Source: CBDFJH01 sp965198095
GTDB lineage: Bacteria > Latescibacterota > UBA2968 > GCA-2709665
NCBI GenBank assembly: GCA_965198095.1
Contig: OZ240239.1
Coordinates: 2,852,001-2,916,000 of the forward strand
Length of the DNA stretch: 64,000 nucleotides
Direction of reading: 5' to 3'
The notes below the pieces were generated by a model. The model saw nothing but the letters and a program-made list of their open reading frames with translations, did no database searches and was not told the origin of the DNA. How positions within the stretch are numbered: the stretch's first letter is position 1; the number at the start of each line of letters is the position of its first letter. Of the stretch, positions 54,652 to 63,996 are shown in pieces. Both the position numbers and the translations under genes were made by a program.

Positions 54652-56859
54652 TCAAAGGCGCCCCTGCAGCGTGATGAAGTAGGATCTTCCCGGGAGCGGA
54701 TAGCCCCAGACGTCCGCAATCCGCGTATCCCGGAGATTCTTGGCTTCGAACGTCATTCGGGCCCGCTTGGCCAGCGGAACGCGAATCCCCAGGTTGTGAA
54801 CGTGCCGGGCTGGGACCGGCCTCAAATTCGCGCGATCCAGAAAGTTCCCACCTTCGAACGTGTACTCGTGAAATGTCACGGCCCTTCCCATCCTGAGATC
54901 GGTGCGTAGATGCGTTTCGTGCGCCGGTCTGCCGGGCAGGCGCCTCCCCCGATGATGGGGTATGTTTGAGCGATCAACGGCTCGCTGAAAGGTGTAATTC
55001 CCCGACACCGACAATCGTTTCCAAAGGGGACTGACAGCCGTGATTTCAAGGCCACGAACGTGTGCCCTGCCGATGTTGAAGGCGCGGGACGTCCCCTGGG
55101 ACGTCTGGACGAACTGAATCAGATCCTCATAGATCTGTTCGAAATACGCGATTTCCAAAAGCTCACCGGCCTTGGATTGAGCACGGAAGCCCGCGTCCCA
55201 CGCCGTAGCAGATTCGGGCGCCAATCCGCTATTTCCGATCACACCGCCGCGATTCCCGAAGAGTTCAAAGAAATTCGCAAGTCGCGCACTCCATCCCAGA
55301 TTTGCCTTCAGCCAGAATCCGGGCCGCACGTCCAACCGCAGCCCGACCCGAGAACTCAGCAGCGACCTGTGCACGGAAGTCTCCGGCCCTAGAGGCGAAA
55401 AATCATAAGGACTTCGCTCGAATGCGCGGCTCCGACTGTGCTGCACCCTGAAAGAAGACGATACGATTCCCCTGTTTCCAGGTAGCGCCCAATCCGTCCC
55501 GGCGCGCGCCTCGGTCACCCATCGGCTGCTTTCAAAAAAGGCCGCTTGATCCTGCAAACGAGACTCGGGCCGGAAGGTCTCCTTCCGGATAGAAATCCCC
55601 AAACCTGCCGAATGATTCCGGTTGATGATCGCCTGAGCCCTTCCGCTCCACTCGATGCGCCTCGTCCGGTATCGGTTATCCTGTATCCCGATGCCCACCT
55701 CGCCCTTCCGGTCTACGAAAGCTTCCCCCTTGTGCGAGAAGATGATCCGTTGGCGGACCGTAAACCGATCCTTCAAGTCCGGAATCACCATGCCGGCTTC
55801 CAAGAGGCTTCGGAAGGTGTTCAGGCGCGCGTGCCGTGACTGGTTGCTGCTGATTCCCGGAATCCCTTTATGACTCCAGTAGAGGTGCTCCTGCACATAG
55901 AACTTCCAGGTTCGGTGAACCCGATACCCCCATTTTCCCAGCAGATTTCCGGATGCAAAGTCGCTGTTCACGCGACGGGTCACGGCGTCGTCGTTCGGAT
56001 TGTAGGGCGTCCCATTGTCATCCAGAAATCGAAAGTCGTTATCGCTCGCCAGGTACGCCGCCGTGACAAGATAGTCGCCCGCGCCGGTTCGATCGGAGGT
56101 CGTCGCGCTCATGCTTCGGGTGTTGAACGACCCCCACGAGGCGGTTCCGCTCTGCTGCCGGCCCTCGCGCGCGGAGCGGGTTCGAATATGGACCGCTCCC
56201 CCTATGCCCCCTCCTTCCGAGGCGGCACCTCGATAGAGTTCGATCTGTTCGATCTGATTCAGGGGCAGATTGCTGAGATTGACACCTCCGCCAAAGGCTG
56301 TGTTCAGGAGGATGCCATCCAGATAGATCTCCACCTGCTCGGCGGAAGAACCCCGAACAGAGATCGTGCTGAAACTCCCAAGCCCGCCCAACTGTTTGAG
56401 CTGAACCCCTGTCGCCGTTGCCAGCACCTCGGGAACGGACGTCACCCGTCCCTCAAAGGCGTCCCGCTTCAACACGGTCACGAATGACGGCGTCCTGTGA
56501 ACGTCGGCCTGGCCGATCGGCTGGGCGCTCACGACCATCTCCTCCAGGGGAATCGGCGAGGGCAACATCACCAACTGAAGCACGCCCGTTGCCCGCTCCG
56601 CAACCTGGATGCCTTGCCGTATGAGCACCTCGTACCCCACGTGAGAAACGCGCAACGTGTAGGTCCCCGGAGATACGGAAGGAAACTCAAATTTTCCCCG
56701 TGCATCGGTCTCAGCGCCCGGGGGTCCGTCTTCCAGCAAGACCCAGGCCCCAACGAGCGGAGCGCTCGTCTCACCATCTCTCACGATCCCTTCCAGAGAT
56801 CCGGCCTCCACGATACAGGGTGCCAGGAAGGAGAGCCAAACAGCGATGATCCGATTCAT
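54652..56859 (-). CDS. btuB: TonB-dependent outer-membrane receptor under B12 riboswitch control (BtuB-like)
   Basis: A 735-residue outer-membrane receptor. After the signal peptide (about 1-19) a carboxypeptidase-regulatory-like domain (GSLEGIVRDGETSAPLVGAW, about 20-95) precedes the plug (TPSFVTVLKRDAFEG ... VRGSSAEQVEIYLDGILLN) and a beta-barrel that ends in the aromatic-rich SYFITLQGRL. A segment EEMVVSA between the two N-terminal domains may be the TonB box. A cobalamin riboswitch with terminator lies directly upstream, so cobalamin or another corrinoid is the most probable ligand. Confidence 0.9.
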   Translation of the reverse strand: MNRIIAVWLSFLAPCIVEAGSLEGIVRDGETSAPLVGAWVLLEDGPPGAETDARGKFEFPSVSPGTYTLRVSHVGYEVLIRQGIQVAERATGVLQLVMLPSPIPLEEMVVSAQPIGQADVHRTPSFVTVLKRDAFEGRVTSVPEVLATATGVQLKQLGGLGSFSTISVRGSSAEQVEIYLDGILLNTAFGGGVNLSNLPLNQIEQIELYRGAASEGGGIGGAVHIRTRSAREGRQQSGTASWGSFNTRSMSATTSDRTGAGDYLVTAAYLASDNDFRFLDDNGTPYNPNDDAVTRRVNSDFASGNLLGKWGYRVHRTWKFYVQEHLYWSHKGIPGISSNQSRHARLNTFRSLLEAGMVIPDLKDRFTVRQRIIFSHKGEAFVDRKGEVGIGIQDNRYRTRRIEWSGRAQAIINRNHSAGLGISIRKETFRPESRLQDQAAFFESSRWVTEARAGTDWALPGNRGIVSSSFRVQHSRSRAFERSPYDFSPLGPETSVHRSLLSSRVGLRLDVRPGFWLKANLGWSARLANFFELFGNRGGVIGNSGLAPESATAWDAGFRAQSKAGELLEIAYFEQIYEDLIQFVQTSQGTSRAFNIGRAHVRGLEITAVSPLWKRLSVSGNYTFQRAVDRSNIPHHRGRRLPGRPAHETHLRTDLRMGRAVTFHEYTFEGGNFLDRANLRPVPARHVHNLGIRVPLAKRARMTFEAKNLRDTRIADVWGYPLPGRSYFITLQGRL

Positions 56860-56931
56860 GAAGATGCGCCCTTATACGGCAAACCAGCGATCATTCCTTC
56901 TTCGACACCTCTCTGACCTGCACCCCTGACA

Positions 56932-56968
56932 CAAACAAAACGCCCCGGCCTCTGAAATGAAGCCGGGG
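56932..56968 (-). terminator. Riboswitch-linked Rho-independent terminator
   Basis: Minus strand: CCCCGGC (56968-56960 region) pairs with GCCGGGG, loop TTCATTTCAGAG-like, followed by TTTTGTTTG (56940-56932). It lies between the B12-box end of the riboswitch and the receptor ATG, so it is well placed as the expression platform. Confidence 0.7.
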
Positions 56969-57029
56969 ATCTGATCTCTACACTTTAAGCTGGCTGTGCT
57001 TCCCGCTCCACGAGGAAGGTCTAAATCAC

Positions 57030-57210
57030 CATCATGGCTCAGGCAGGTTTTCTGACTTCCGGATCTTCTGCGCTCCCACGCCTTCCCAGCCGGTCGATAC
57101 CGGCCAGTGGCCTGTTGTGAGACGCATCCCCGGTCACAGCGGCGGGCCCGCGACGGATTCGCACCGTCTTCCCTCTTTGCCCCTCGTGGGGCACCTGAGC
57201 CTGATGAAAT
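57030..57210 (-). ncRNA. Cobalamin riboswitch
   Basis: On the minus strand the conserved elements appear in order: a P1 arm with GGCTCAGG, GGGAAGACGGTGCGAATCCG, CGGGCCCGCCGCTGTGACCG and, near the 3' end, the B12 box AGTCAGAAAACCTGCCTGAG. GGCTCAGG and CCTGAGCC close P1. The element has the full-length AdoCbl-type layout. It is transcribed from a consensus promoter about 40 bp upstream and is followed by a terminator, so high corrinoid should switch off the receptor operon. Confidence 0.95.
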
Positions 57211-57237
57211 CGATATCAAAGATCGGACAACATCGGA

Positions 57238-57266
57238 AATATAGACCGAACGATACGATTTGTCAA
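57238..57266 (-). promoter_or_regulatory. Sigma70-type promoter of the B12 uptake operon
   Basis: Minus strand: TTGACA (57266-57261), 17 bp spacer, TATATT (57243-57238). The expected transcript begins about 20 nt before the first riboswitch helix. Confidence 0.8.
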
Positions 57267-57386
57267 GGCAGAAGCCAGTGAAAGCCACCCCGCGAAACGG
57301 GCTGCTTTTCGTCCTTTCCGTCGCCCGTCAAGAAGCCGAGCGACACCAGGGACACGATCGGAAATTCTATTTCCCCTTAAAGCTCA

Positions 57387-58349
57387 ATGCCTTATCTTTT
57401 CGCCGTGAAGATGCCATCGATATCTCCTGAAACGACTGCCATCGAACATCCCCCGTCCGCCGCCTCGATTCGGGAAGCCTTTTCCCACTGCGAATCCGTG
57501 GCCAGAACTCACTACGAGAACTTTCCCGTCGGATCCCGATTCGTGCCGGGAAGCCTGAGGCCTCACGTTTGCAGCATCTACGCTTTCGCCCGTGCCGCAG
57601 ACGACTTTGCGGATGAGCCGGGCCTGAAACCGACTCAGCGTCTCCTCCGCCTGAACGGATGGCAGAACAACCTCGACGCCTGTCTCACCGAACCGAAAGG
57701 TCCTGTATTTACTGCACTTGCCGAAACGATTCGGGCGTTTGACCTTCCGACGCAACTGCTCAGAGACCTCCTTTCGGCGTTTCGACTGGACGTGACCACG
57801 CCCCGTCACAAGACGTTTGAGGACCTCCTTTCTTACTGCCGTTATTCGGCCAATCCGATTGGGCGGCTCATCCTGCACCTCTTCGGCTACAGGGACGAGC
57901 GACGCTGCCTTCTTTCCGACGCCATCTGCAGCGCGCTGCAACTCACCAACTTCTGGCAGGACATCTCGGTGGATTTTTCGCGCGGCAGGATCTACATCCC
58001 TCAGGATGACATGAAACGGTTTGACGTCACCGAGGAAGACCTGGCGGAGAGGCGGGTCACGCCCGGCTTCCGCCGTCTCTTGGACTTGGAGATCGCACGC
58101 ACGGAGGCCCTGTTCAACCGGGGACGTTTCCTTTCCGAAACCGTTACCGGCCGCCTCAGACTCGAACTTCGCGCGATTTGCCTGGGCGGACTGCGGATTC
58201 TGCATAAGATCCGCCATAACGATTACAACGTCTTCGACAGGCGCCCACGCATCACAGCCTGGGATCGCACCTGTCTTCTCCTCGGCGTGCTCCGTCCACG
58301 GTTCCCCAGGACCGGAACATCAACATCATCCGATGCACATGAAGATTAG
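57387..58349 (+). CDS. hpnC: Hydroxysqualene synthase HpnC
   Basis: A 320-residue trans-isoprenyl diphosphate synthase-like protein (ATG 57411 is an alternative start). The two Asp-rich motifs are ARAADDFADE and LTNFWQDISVD. The first gene of a three-gene set hpnC-hpnD-hpnE fits the three-step bacterial route from farnesyl diphosphate to squalene; in it HpnC converts presqualene diphosphate to hydroxysqualene. The start of hpnD lies inside its last codons, so the two are coupled. It is divergent from the B12 operon. Confidence 0.9.
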   Translation: MPYLFAVKMPSISPETTAIEHPPSAASIREAFSHCESVARTHYENFPVGSRFVPGSLRPHVCSIYAFARAADDFADEPGLKPTQRLLRLNGWQNNLDACLTEPKGPVFTALAETIRAFDLPTQLLRDLLSAFRLDVTTPRHKTFEDLLSYCRYSANPIGRLILHLFGYRDERRCLLSDAICSALQLTNFWQDISVDFSRGRIYIPQDDMKRFDVTEEDLAERRVTPGFRRLLDLEIARTEALFNRGRFLSETVTGRLRLELRAICLGGLRILHKIRHNDYNVFDRRPRITAWDRTCLLLGVLRPRFPRTGTSTSSDAHED

Positions 58350-59193
58350 CGATTCCACACGCGCCCTTGTAAGGAAGGCACGCACGAACTTCTATTACGC
58401 CTTCCTTTTTCTGCCGAAACCCAAGCGGGACGCCATCTTCGCAGCCTATGCCTTCAGCCGGTTTACGGACGACCTCGTGGATGATGCGTCCTCACCGGAA
58501 ATGGCTCGAGAATCCCTGCGCGCGTGGCGAAGTCAACTCGACGCCTGTTATGAGTGCCGCGCCGAACACCCGATCACGATCGACCTTCAAGAAACGCTCA
58601 CTCGATTCCCAATCCCCAAGTCTCATTTCATGAACCTTATCGACGGCGTCGAAATGGACCTGTACAAACGTCGGTACGCCACGTTTGAAGATTTATACGA
58701 CTACTGCTATCGGGTTGCATCCACAATCGGACTGATCTCCATTGAAATCTTCGGATATCGAAACCCGAAGACCCGGGACTATGCCGTCAACCTCGGCCTG
58801 GCTTTGCAGCTCACGAACATCCTGAGAGACGTCAAGACGGATGCACGGCAGGATCGCATCTACATCCCTTCCGAAGATCTCGAACGCTTCGGTTACTCCG
58901 AGCGGGAGCTACTCTCATATACCTACAATCCGGCGTTCGTGAATCTGATGCGCTTCCAAACGAGGCGGGCAAGCGCGTTTTACGCGCGCGCGAGAAAATT
59001 TCTCACGGACGAAGATCGTCCCGGCCTCTTCTCGGCCGAAACGATGGCCCGCATATACGCAACCCTGCTGAAACAGATCGAGTCGATAGACTACAACGTG
59101 TTCGAAAACGCGATCGGCGTGAACAATCTGAGGAAATTCAGTATTGCGCTGAGCACCCGGGTTCGTGCGGGCGCTCTGCGGTCTTCGGCATGA
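58333..59193 (+). CDS. hpnD: Presqualene diphosphate synthase HpnD
   Basis: ATG 58333 (or 58339) gives 286 residues. Asp-rich motifs are FSRFTDDLVDD and LTNILRDVKTD; the intervening DGVEMDLYKRRYATFEDLYD and YRVASTIGLISIEIFG are strongly family-like. HpnD joins two farnesyl diphosphates to presqualene diphosphate. It overlaps hpnC by 17 bp and hpnE by 4 bp (ATGA), a tight operon. It is a paralogue of hpnC. Confidence 0.92.
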   Translation: MHMKISDSTRALVRKARTNFYYAFLFLPKPKRDAIFAAYAFSRFTDDLVDDASSPEMARESLRAWRSQLDACYECRAEHPITIDLQETLTRFPIPKSHFMNLIDGVEMDLYKRRYATFEDLYDYCYRVASTIGLISIEIFGYRNPKTRDYAVNLGLALQLTNILRDVKTDARQDRIYIPSEDLERFGYSERELLSYTYNPAFVNLMRFQTRRASAFYARARKFLTDEDRPGLFSAETMARIYATLLKQIESIDYNVFENAIGVNNLRKFSIALSTRVRAGALRSSA

Positions 59194-60506
59194 AACGGGT
59201 CGTCGTCATCGGTGGCGGCTTTGCCGGCCTCTCTGCTGCCGTCCGGCTCTCCGGAAAAAATCTAAGCGTCACGCTGTTGGAGCGACGGAACCAGTTGGGT
59301 GGGCGCGCCTATTCGTTCACGGAAAGACAAACCGGAGACACGGTTGACAACGGCCAGCACCTTTTGATGAAGTGCAACCGGCACACACTGGAATTTCTGA
59401 AACAGGTTGGATCTTCAGACCGGGTTCAGTTTCAGGACCGATTCGCGATCGAGTTTTGCCATCGAGACCGGGGCCGAACCCGCCTCTCCTTTCCGCACCT
59501 TCCGTCGCCCCTTCACCTCCTGCTCGGCCTGCTGCGCTTCAAATCGATCGCACTTTCCGACATTCCCAGGCTCGCAGGTGTCGCACGGCATCTGGATCCC
59601 CTCAAAGTGAACCGTCTCTCCGTTGAGGCCTGGCTGGAACGGTGCAGACAAACAGATCGCCTGCGAAGAAGCTTTTGGTATCCCCTTTCGATTTCTGCCT
59701 TGAACCAATCCCCTGCAGATGCGCCCGCAAACCACCTCATTCGGATCTTCCAGGAAGCGTTTCTGAAAGATCGAGACGGCGCCCGCCTGGGCTACGCGAC
59801 CGCCGGCCTGAGCAAGCTCTATTCCGGGGCCAGTCGCCTCATCGAATCGCGTGGAGGCGAGGTTCATCTGCGTCGCCGGGTGATGCGCATAAGCCGGGCG
59901 GGCGGGCGGATCTCCATCCAGCTCGATTCCGGTGAAAGATTGGACGCCGACGCCTGCATCTGCTCGGTGCCTCCATCGGCCCTTTTCCGCCTCGTCCCCG
60001 CCTCCCTCTTCAGCCTCCGCCGGGACCTGACTTCCTTCCGTCCCTCGCCCATCCTTTCCGTCAACCTCTGGTTCGAACATCCGATTATGGAATCCGATTT
60101 TGTGGGTCTGCTGGGTGGGCGAATGCATTGGGTGTTCAACAAGTCAAACCTCTACCGGGGCCGGGACCGCGCGTCGAACGGTCACGTCGCCGTCGTGTCG
60201 AGTGCCGCTGATGGGCTGATCGACGCGTCGGACGACGACTTGGTCCGCATCTCCCTGGAAGAGATCCGCACCCATCTCCGTGTCGATCCTTCGAACCGTT
60301 TGATTCACCGTCTCATCGTTCGAGAACGCCAGGCGACCTATGCCCTCCCGCCGGGGGCCCCTCGCCCCGGCCCCCGCACCGAATGGCCCGGGCTCTTCCT
60401 GGCCGGCGACTGGACCGACACGGGCCTGCCCTCGACCATAGAAAGTGCTGTTTTGAGCGGCCGCACGGCGGCTGACGCCGCGGAGGCGTTCTTGTTTCGC
60501 CGGTAA
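59190..60506 (+). CDS. hpnE: Hydroxysqualene dehydroxylase HpnE
   Basis: A 438-residue FAD-dependent amine-oxidase/phytoene-desaturase-like protein. The dinucleotide fold is VVVIGGGFAGLSAAVRL with LLERRNQLGGRAYSF; the C-terminal FAD contact is GLFLAGDWTDTGLPSTIESA. HpnE reduces hydroxysqualene to squalene, completing the pathway begun by its two upstream neighbours. No squalene-hopene cyclase is in the window, so the end use (hopanoids or other triterpenes) is open. Confidence 0.93.
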   Translation: MKRVVVIGGGFAGLSAAVRLSGKNLSVTLLERRNQLGGRAYSFTERQTGDTVDNGQHLLMKCNRHTLEFLKQVGSSDRVQFQDRFAIEFCHRDRGRTRLSFPHLPSPLHLLLGLLRFKSIALSDIPRLAGVARHLDPLKVNRLSVEAWLERCRQTDRLRRSFWYPLSISALNQSPADAPANHLIRIFQEAFLKDRDGARLGYATAGLSKLYSGASRLIESRGGEVHLRRRVMRISRAGGRISIQLDSGERLDADACICSVPPSALFRLVPASLFSLRRDLTSFRPSPILSVNLWFEHPIMESDFVGLLGGRMHWVFNKSNLYRGRDRASNGHVAVVSSAADGLIDASDDDLVRISLEEIRTHLRVDPSNRLIHRLIVRERQATYALPPGAPRPGPRTEWPGLFLAGDWTDTGLPSTIESAVLSGRTAADAAEAFLFRR

Positions 60507-60586
60507 GCGCGACCGCTCAGATCCAACGTGCGTCGCGTCTTTCCGATCTCTGGATCTTTCGACCTCCGCTACGGACGGCGAACGAC

Positions 60587-60616
60587 AAAGGGCGCCGCCT
60601 TCAGGCCACGCCCTTT
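60587..60616. terminator. Hairpin between convergent genes hpnE and unknown gene
   Basis: AAAGGGCG (60587-60594) and CGCCCTTT (60609-60616) form an 8-bp stem with a 14-nt loop. There is no T run on either strand, so termination is only probable from position between converging genes. Confidence 0.4.
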
Positions 60617-60640
60617 GCATCCGCGACACGGAAACCGACG

Positions 60641-61030
60641 TCACCCGACTCGGAAGTTCGAAACGCCCTCCTCGATCACGGTCCTCGTCTCCAAGTCCAG
60701 TGCGTGGATGCTCACGATAAACGGCCTGCCCTGTTCATCCTCCTCTACGAGCGGGAGCGGATCCACCTGGTAGAACGACCGGCCATCCGTCGCCTGAGCC
60801 GTCAGCTCCGGGTCGCCTCCGGTTCGCGAACCGAAACGGTCAAAAAAGGCGCTGGGTTCCATACGGTAGAGATCGGCACCCGTCCCAACCCACTCCTTGG
60901 TCTCAGGGTACTCCTCAAGGCCCACCTCCTTGAGGAAGTTCGCGTGTTTGGCCACGTCGCCCGCGACGACGACCATGTCCTCATTCTCCAAGACGTAGGT
61001 CTTATACTTTCCGACTGCCTTCTGAATCAT
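60641..61030 (-). CDS. Conserved-looking protein of unknown function
   Basis: ATG 61030 with GAGGG 6-7 nt upstream gives 129 residues; the frame upstream of it is not protein-like. The sequence is soluble and acidic, with VGKYKTYVLENEDMVVVAGD, AKHANFLKEVGLEEYPET and DGRSFYQVDPLPLVEEDEQG. I recognise no domain. No signal peptide or membrane helix. It is convergent with hpnE and lies about 105 bp downstream of the threonine-synthase-like gene on the same strand. Confidence 0.65.
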   Translation of the reverse strand: MIQKAVGKYKTYVLENEDMVVVAGDVAKHANFLKEVGLEEYPETKEWVGTGADLYRMEPSAFFDRFGSRTGGDPELTAQATDGRSFYQVDPLPLVEEDEQGRPFIVSIHALDLETRTVIEEGVSNFRVG

Positions 61031-61134
61031 CCGGTCCCTCGCGTCTGACCCCAAGCCTGACCGCCATCTGTGCGAATATAACAAAATGCATCAGAGACAC
61101 GGGACACCCTCTTGCGCCCCGGTGCCCGGCGGAT

Positions 61135-62307
61135 TCAACCCTCCCCCAAGACATCCAGATACTTCAGCCCCGAACCTGTGTTGAACAAAACCACTCGCTC
61201 ATCCGGGCGAATGAACCCCGTTTCCATCAAATGCTTGAGCCCAGCCAAACTGGCCGCACCCTCCGGGCAGGGAAAGACGCCGGTTGCGGAGGCCATTTCG
61301 TGCACGGATTGGAGAATTTCGTCATCTGTCACTGAAATCGCCGCACCCCTGCTCTCACGGATCGCCCGGAGCATGAGAAAATCTGCAACAGCGGCGGGCA
61401 CGCGAAGTCCCGACGCGACGGTATGCGCATCCTTCCAGAACTCGGCCCGGTCGGCGCCCGCCTCAAATGCCCGGACGATCGGCGCACACCCTGCTGCCTG
61501 AACTGAAATCATCTTGGGTCGTTTCTGACCGATCCAGCCCATTTTTTCCATTTCATCGAACGCCTTCCACATCCCGATCAAGCCTGTGCCCCCACCTGTC
61601 GGGTAGATCACGACGTCAGGAAGGGTCCACGCGAACTGCTCGGCCAGCTCATAACCCATCGTCTTCTTGCCTTCCACCCGGTAGGGCTCCTTGAGCGTCG
61701 AAAGATCGAACCAACCCTCGAGCCCCTTCCGTTCAGCCACAATCCTGCCGCAATCTGTGATGAGACCATCCACAAACTCCACCTGCGCACCCAGCGCCAG
61801 GCACTCCCTCCGGTTGGCCACCGGCGTGTCCTTCGGCATGAAGATCTGAACGGAGACCCCCGCACGGGCCGCGTAGGCGGCCGCTGCGCTGCCCGCATTC
61901 CCCGCAGACGGCACCACGAAGGCGCTTTCTCCAAGTTCGACGGCCCGTGAGATGGCCACGGACATGCCGCGCGCCTTGAAGGAGCCCGTCGGATTGTTGC
62001 CCTCTTCCTTGAGGTAAAGGCCGTTCAGCCCAACTTCCTTCCCGAGCGACCCCACGTGCAAAAGCGGCGTAAACCCCTCACCCAAGCTCACCCTCGCATC
62101 TTCGTTCTCAACCGGCAGAACCTCGGCGTACCGCCATAAGGTCGGCGGTCTCGAGGCGAGCGCATCACGGCTCATCGCTTCGGCGGCACGCCTTAGGTCA
62201 TACCTCGCAAACAGGGGCGCTTCGCAACAGGGGCTCAGGTTCCAAAGCTGGTCCTTCGGATAAGCCGATTCACATCGCGTGCACGTCAAGTCCAAAAAGA
62301 GTTCCAA
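61135..62307 (-). CDS. Threonine synthase-like PLP enzyme, copy 2
   Basis: The chosen start is TTG 62307 (GAGGGG about 9 nt upstream), giving 390 residues; the longer open frame overlaps the preceding regulator gene. A zinc-ribbon-like start (CTRCESAYPKD, later SPCCEAPLFARYDL) leads to FTPLLHV, PLP Lys in NNPTGSFKARG, PSAGNAGSAAAAYA and YPTGGGTGLIGMW. It is a clear threonine synthase-family protein and a distant paralogue of the one at 42.3-43.4 kb. The two differ enough that they may not share a substrate. Confidence 0.82.
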   Translation of the reverse strand: MELFLDLTCTRCESAYPKDQLWNLSPCCEAPLFARYDLRRAAEAMSRDALASRPPTLWRYAEVLPVENEDARVSLGEGFTPLLHVGSLGKEVGLNGLYLKEEGNNPTGSFKARGMSVAISRAVELGESAFVVPSAGNAGSAAAAYAARAGVSVQIFMPKDTPVANRRECLALGAQVEFVDGLITDCGRIVAERKGLEGWFDLSTLKEPYRVEGKKTMGYELAEQFAWTLPDVVIYPTGGGTGLIGMWKAFDEMEKMGWIGQKRPKMISVQAAGCAPIVRAFEAGADRAEFWKDAHTVASGLRVPAAVADFLMLRAIRESRGAAISVTDDEILQSVHEMASATGVFPCPEGAASLAGLKHLMETGFIRPDERVVLFNTGSGLKYLDVLGEG

Positions 62308-62461
62308 CCTTCGGCTCCCCTCGTCCTCTGACCTCCGAAGTGAAGAATGAGTCGATGATCCCAGGTCAAACCGCCACCGCGAACAATCATGCACCCGCAG
62401 ACCTGTCAAGTCAACCGGGAAGGCGAAGTCGAAACGCCCTCCCACCCGGGCGAGAAGAGAT

Positions 62462-63802
62462 CTAACCCGACTTGCTGAGTCCATAAACGCGGATCTTTCG
62501 CCGCAAAGTCGGTCGGGTAATGCCCAGCATTCGGCACGCCTCTCCTCGGTTCCATCCGGTGATATCCAGTACCTGAGCGATATGGTCGCACTCCAGCTCC
62601 ACCAACGTCCGAACACGATTCTCGTCTTGCGTGCGTGGATGATGATCCAACACACCCAGATCAGATGCCTCGATGATCTGACCGCGACAGCGCATCGCCG
62701 CTCTCGTGATCACGTTCTGCATTTCCCGGACGTTACCAGGCCACGCGTAAATCGTGAGACGATCCATGGCTTCCCGAGAGACACCCGAGATCTTGCGGTT
62801 GAGTCTTCGATTGATCTTCGACACGATTCGTCCCAACAAGAGCGGAAGATCCAACCGTCGCTCCCGAAGCGCCGGCAGAGGGATAATGACTTCCGACAGG
62901 CGATAATAGAGATCTTCGCGAAACGTCTCTCCACTGACGAGATCGTTCAAGTCGCAGTTTGTAGCTGAAATCACCCGGACGTCGGACTTTATTGGGGACT
63001 GCCCGCCGACCCGATAAAATTCGCTCCGGTCGAGTACTCTCAAGAGCTTTGCCTGGAAAGAACGAGACGAATCCCCAATCTCATCCAGAAAAAGCGTGCC
63101 TCCGCGGGCGCGCTCGAAGCAGCCGAGGCGGCGCTCAGTCGCTCCTGTAAAGGCCCCTCGTTCGTGCCCGAAAAGCTCGGCCTCGGTCAAGGTCTCCACG
63201 ATCGCCGCGCAGTTCACGGCGACAAGACGCCCCGACCGGCCTGAAGCTCGATGGATCGCTCTCGCCAGAAGCTCCTTTCCCGTCCCACTCTCCCCCACAA
63301 TCAAAACCGTTGCGTCTGAAGCAGAGGCCGCGCCGGCACTTTTCAAGGCCTCTATCATGCCGGGAGAACGCCCGATCACCATCTCATCTTCCCGCGAAGG
63401 AGGGTTCTGTGAACGATCCACAAAATGGCTTACGGCGGCAACGCCGCTAACGTGAACCCGCGTCAAGAGGTCATCCAGCGTCGTATCGTCCAGAGGCTTG
63501 GGAATACAATCGTAAGCCCCGCGCGACATCGAAGAAAGCACCAATTCAGGCGAGAACCGCTTGCTGAGCACCACCACGCGCGTCAGACCCTCTGAACTCC
63601 CCGCCGCCTCCAAGAGCGGAAGGCCATCCCCATCCGGCAGGCGGGCTTCGGTGAGAACGAGCCCCGTGCGTCCCTCCCGGACCATCTGCAATCCCTTGAA
63701 TGCCGATCCCGCACGAGTCACTCGATATCCACGCGCGACGAGGCGTTCCGACATCTCTTTTGAAAAACGCTCGTCGCCATCCACCAAAAGGATCTGATCC
63801 AT
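62462..63802 (-). CDS. NtrC-type sigma54 activator with degenerate receiver
   Basis: ATG 63802, preceded by a GGGGGGAGGG run, gives 446 residues. The receiver domain (1-120) starts MDQILLVDGDERF; the expected phosphoacceptor Asp is Glu52 in LVLTEARLPDGDG, while Ser and Lys (CIPKPLDD) of the active site remain. The AAA+ domain has Walker A VGESGTGKE, the sigma54-contact GAFTGA loop, GGTLFLDEIGD and the R-finger region. A Fis-type helix-turn-helix (GEACRMLGITRPTLRRKI) ends the protein. The receiver may be constitutively on or ligand-independent. No sensor kinase is adjacent. Confidence 0.9.
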   Translation of the reverse strand: MDQILLVDGDERFSKEMSERLVARGYRVTRAGSAFKGLQMVREGRTGLVLTEARLPDGDGLPLLEAAGSSEGLTRVVVLSKRFSPELVLSSMSRGAYDCIPKPLDDTTLDDLLTRVHVSGVAAVSHFVDRSQNPPSREDEMVIGRSPGMIEALKSAGAASASDATVLIVGESGTGKELLARAIHRASGRSGRLVAVNCAAIVETLTEAELFGHERGAFTGATERRLGCFERARGGTLFLDEIGDSSRSFQAKLLRVLDRSEFYRVGGQSPIKSDVRVISATNCDLNDLVSGETFREDLYYRLSEVIIPLPALRERRLDLPLLLGRIVSKINRRLNRKISGVSREAMDRLTIYAWPGNVREMQNVITRAAMRCRGQIIEASDLGVLDHHPRTQDENRVRTLVELECDHIAQVLDITGWNRGEACRMLGITRPTLRRKIRVYGLSKSG

Positions 63803-63949
63803 CGCCTGCCCTCCCCCCAAAATATGGCCTCTGCCAGGACGGGTCTTCGCCCGTATGCTGTGTGGCGCCTAGTCAGGTGCACGCTTCGTGCCACCACTGA
63901 AGATCGATCGCGTGCGTACGTTGTAATTCGCTCTGTCCGAGTCCAGTAG

Positions 63950-63996
63950 CGGGACCCTCTTCGAGGGTCGGAGCTGCGGCCATCGCAGCCAGGTGC
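63950..63996. repeat. Two adjacent hairpins at the window end
   Basis: GACCCTC-TTC-GAGGGTC and GCTGCG-GCCAT-CGCAGC occur within 50 bp upstream of the regulator gene. They could be the edge of a REP-like element or a structured leader; the window ends here. Confidence 0.35.
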
